From: Arthrobacter pigmenti
GTDB lineage: Bacteria > Actinomycetota > Actinomycetes > Actinomycetales > Micrococcaceae
Direction: 5' to 3'
Assembly: GCF_011927905.1 (NCBI RefSeq)
Contig: NZ_JAATJL010000001.1
Coordinates: 3,472,001 to 3,536,000, forward strand
Length of the DNA stretch: 64,000 nt
The notes below the pieces were generated by a model. It was not told where the DNA came from, searched no databases, and saw nothing but the letters and a program-made list of their open reading frames with translations. How positions within the stretch are numbered: position 1 is the first letter of the stretch; every line of letters begins with the position of its first letter. The position numbers and the translations under genes were made by a program. Positions 62,634 through 64,000 of this stretch are shown here, in pieces.

Positions 62634-63151
62634 GCGGCTCCTTTCTTGGGGACCAGATCCCCCAGCGTCCCTTGGCCGAGGAACGGCTGCGAAGCAAGGA
62701 ACCGGATCTCCCAATGCTGAGGCAGATGGTTATCAGCACCCACCATCCAGTACACCTGCAGCGCACTGAACCCTTCCCCACCGTAAACCTGGCACGCATC
62801 CTTCAGCCTCCGCAGGGATTCCTTGCGCACCTGAACGGTCTGCCCGTCGAACTGCCCGTGAAAAACCTTCAGCCCCGCCTGGGTAAGGCTGTGCAGCACC
62901 GGTTCGATCAGCGACCACGCATGCCGGACGTGCCCAGGGCTCTGCCCGTACAGGATCAGCTCCGGCAGCCCCAACTCGGTCAGCCCAACCGTGTAGGCAG
63001 AAGGCAATTCCGTGCCGGCCTGAGTGAACCGGAGAAGGAAGCCCTCGTGCCCGATCCGCTTCCTGAGCCACGCGGGATCCTCGGGCTCATCCCGCCGCAG
63101 GTCAACGAACTCCAGCGCCTGGCACGGTGGATGGAAGATGAGATCGGTCAT
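62630..63151 (-). CDS. DUF4262 protein
   Basis: A 173-residue protein with the DUF4262 pattern: GHEGFLLRFTQAGTELPSAYTVGL (in part, PSAYTVGLTELGLPELILYG), HAWSLIEPVL, and a C-terminal VYWMVGADNHLPQH...LASQPFLG. The YTVGL...PELI segment is diagnostic. Biochemical role unknown. The ATG at 63151 has GAAGGAG upstream; longer frame to 63346 lies over the next gene's promoter. Single gene. Confidence 0.88.
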   Translation of the reverse strand: MTDLIFHPPCQALEFVDLRRDEPEDPAWLRKRIGHEGFLLRFTQAGTELPSAYTVGLTELGLPELILYGQSPGHVRHAWSLIEPVLHSLTQAGLKVFHGQFDGQTVQVRKESLRRLKDACQVYGGEGFSALQVYWMVGADNHLPQHWEIRFLASQPFLGQGTLGDLVPKKGAA

Positions 63152-63223
63152 GGGTTTGCTCCTTCGATTCGCCTGCCTCAAACCTGCCATCCCGCTCCGA
63201 CATTTTCGGGCTACGCTCAAACC

Positions 63224-64000
63224 ATGCAGTTTCCCGCCTACCCCACTCTCCTCACAGATGCCCGCGGCTCCATCCTGACCATCACGGTCAACCGGCCCGA
63301 TGCGCTCAACGCCCTCTCCTCTAAGGTGATTGAGGACCTTGAGCACTGCATCGGTGCGGTGTCGGAGGCTCTAACGAACGACGACGGCGCGTGGCCGGTC
63401 CGCGGCGTCGTTATCACGGGAGCGGGCAAAGCCTTCGTCGCGGGCGCCGACATCCGCGAAATGACCGACATGACACCGGATGAGGCGCACGCGTACAGCT
63501 CCCGCATGCAGCAGGTGACGCTCGCGATCGAACAGCTGCCGGTTCCGGTGGTTGCTGCGGTGAACGGGTTTGCCCTGGGCGGCGGATGCGAGCTGGCGAT
63601 GGCCTGCGACATGATCTATGCAGCTTCCACGGCCTCCTTCGGCCAGCCGGAAGTCAGTCTTGGGCTGGTTCCCGGGTTTGGTGGTTCAGTGCGTCTTCCC
63701 CAGTACGTTGGGCAGGCGCTCGCTCGGGAGCTGCTGTTCACTGGGCGCCGACTAACCGCGGAAGAGGCGCACAACGCCGGCCTGGTGGCAGCCATCTTCG
63801 AGACCGTTGATGACCTGCTCGACGGTGCCCGGAACACCCTGGAGCTGGTGGCACGCCAGTCTCCCGCAGCCGTCGCGCTCGTCAAGAAAACTGTAGGGCA
63901 AACCCAGGGACTGCCTACGAGGGACGGGCTGAAGATCGAAGCTGATGCTTTCCGTCAGGCCTTCACTACCGCTGACAAGGCCGAAGGGACCCGCGCTTTT
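63224..64000 (+). CDS. Enoyl-CoA hydratase/isomerase (cut by window edge)
   Basis: A crotonase-fold protein of at least 259 residues, open to base 64000 with no stop, so the 3' end is outside. It has LTITVNRPDALNALSS, the oxyanion-hole AFVAGADIREM, and GFALGGGCELAMACD and QPEVSLGLVPGFGGSVRLPQ, which hold the two catalytic glutamates of hydratases. It most likely hydrates 2-enoyl-CoA in fatty acid or amino acid breakdown; crotonases vary widely in reaction. ATG at 63224; the usual length is 255-265, so only a few codons are missing. Confidence 0.93.
   Translation, partial: MQFPAYPTLLTDARGSILTITVNRPDALNALSSKVIEDLEHCIGAVSEALTNDDGAWPVRGVVITGAGKAFVAGADIREMTDMTPDEAHAYSSRMQQVTLAIEQLPVPVVAAVNGFALGGGCELAMACDMIYAASTASFGQPEVSLGLVPGFGGSVRLPQYVGQALARELLFTGRRLTAEEAHNAGLVAAIFETVDDLLDGARNTLELVARQSPAAVALVKKTVGQTQGLPTRDGLKIEADAFRQAFTTADKAEGTRAF

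Overview
This window is the replication-origin region of a high-GC Gram-positive chromosome. The order murJ-trxB-trxA-parB-parA-rsmG-jag-yidC-yidD-rnpA-rpmH-dnaA-dnaN-gnd-recF-dciA-gyrB-gyrA, followed by ppiA, rhomboid, crgA, sortase, pabA and a pknB-pknA-pbpA-rodA-pstP-fhaB-fhaA cluster, is actinobacterial. A gnd gene between dnaN and recF, a DLW-39-type peptide and many GTG starts point to Micrococcaceae, most likely Arthrobacter or a close relative. This is inferred from gene order and protein character; no database search was possible.

Layout. 1-5.9 kb: a partial CCA-adding enzyme, a NUDIX hydrolase, murJ plus a separate membrane-anchored protein that looks like the detached C-terminal part of mycobacterial MviN, and trxB-trxA behind a promoter matching the thiol-stress sigma factor consensus. 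5.9-8.3 kb: no gene, but ten parS centromere sites, several inside long palindromes; two more lie inside parB and parA. 8.3-14 kb: leftward parA-parB, rsmG and the jag-yidC-yidD-rnpA-rpmH group. 14.0-16.35 kb: dnaA with DnaA boxes on both sides and oriC between dnaA and dnaN. 16.35-25.7 kb: dnaN, gnd, recF, dciA, gyrB, gyrA and a DUF3566 protein. 25.7-30.4 kb: tRNA-Ile, a 38-residue peptide, tRNA-Ala, an EamA transporter, a glycosyltransferase, a membrane protein with eight exact 11-residue repeats, ppiA and a rhomboid protease. 30.43-30.57 kb: a compact second cluster of DnaA boxes outside oriC. 30.7-33.5 kb: a gluconate regulator-kinase-permease module that interrupts the usual rhomboid-crgA neighbourhood. 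33.6-45 kb: crgA, class E sortase, pabA/trpG and the phospho-signalling and cell-wall cluster.

At 45.3 kb a tRNA-Leu carries an apparent 5.3 kb genomic island. It ends at a 13-bp copy of the tRNA 3' end at 50.68 kb, beyond which lies a second terminator, probably the tRNA's original one. The island has recombinase remnants at both ends, a conserved-looking gene broken by a stop codon, and a 1058-residue secreted YD-repeat (Rhs) protein. Its short glycine-rich hydrophobic tip is followed one base later by a four-helix membrane protein: a candidate toxin-immunity pair, and the most novel-looking system here.

After the island come the SOS mutasome imuA-imuB-dnaE2 and a divergent SRAP (HMCES-like) gene on either side of one LexA box, a toxin-antitoxin pair behind helically phased repeats, a multi-pass membrane protein, a DUF5997 gene divergent from a LysR effector-domain protein without a DNA-binding domain, a GH1 beta-glucosidase, a CPBP membrane protease, a DUF4262 protein and a partial enoyl-CoA hydratase.

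Functionally the window joins chromosome replication (dnaA, dnaN, gyrase, dciA) and segregation (parABS) with envelope growth under Ser/Thr kinase control. Gluconokinase would feed 6-phosphogluconate to Gnd encoded near oriC.
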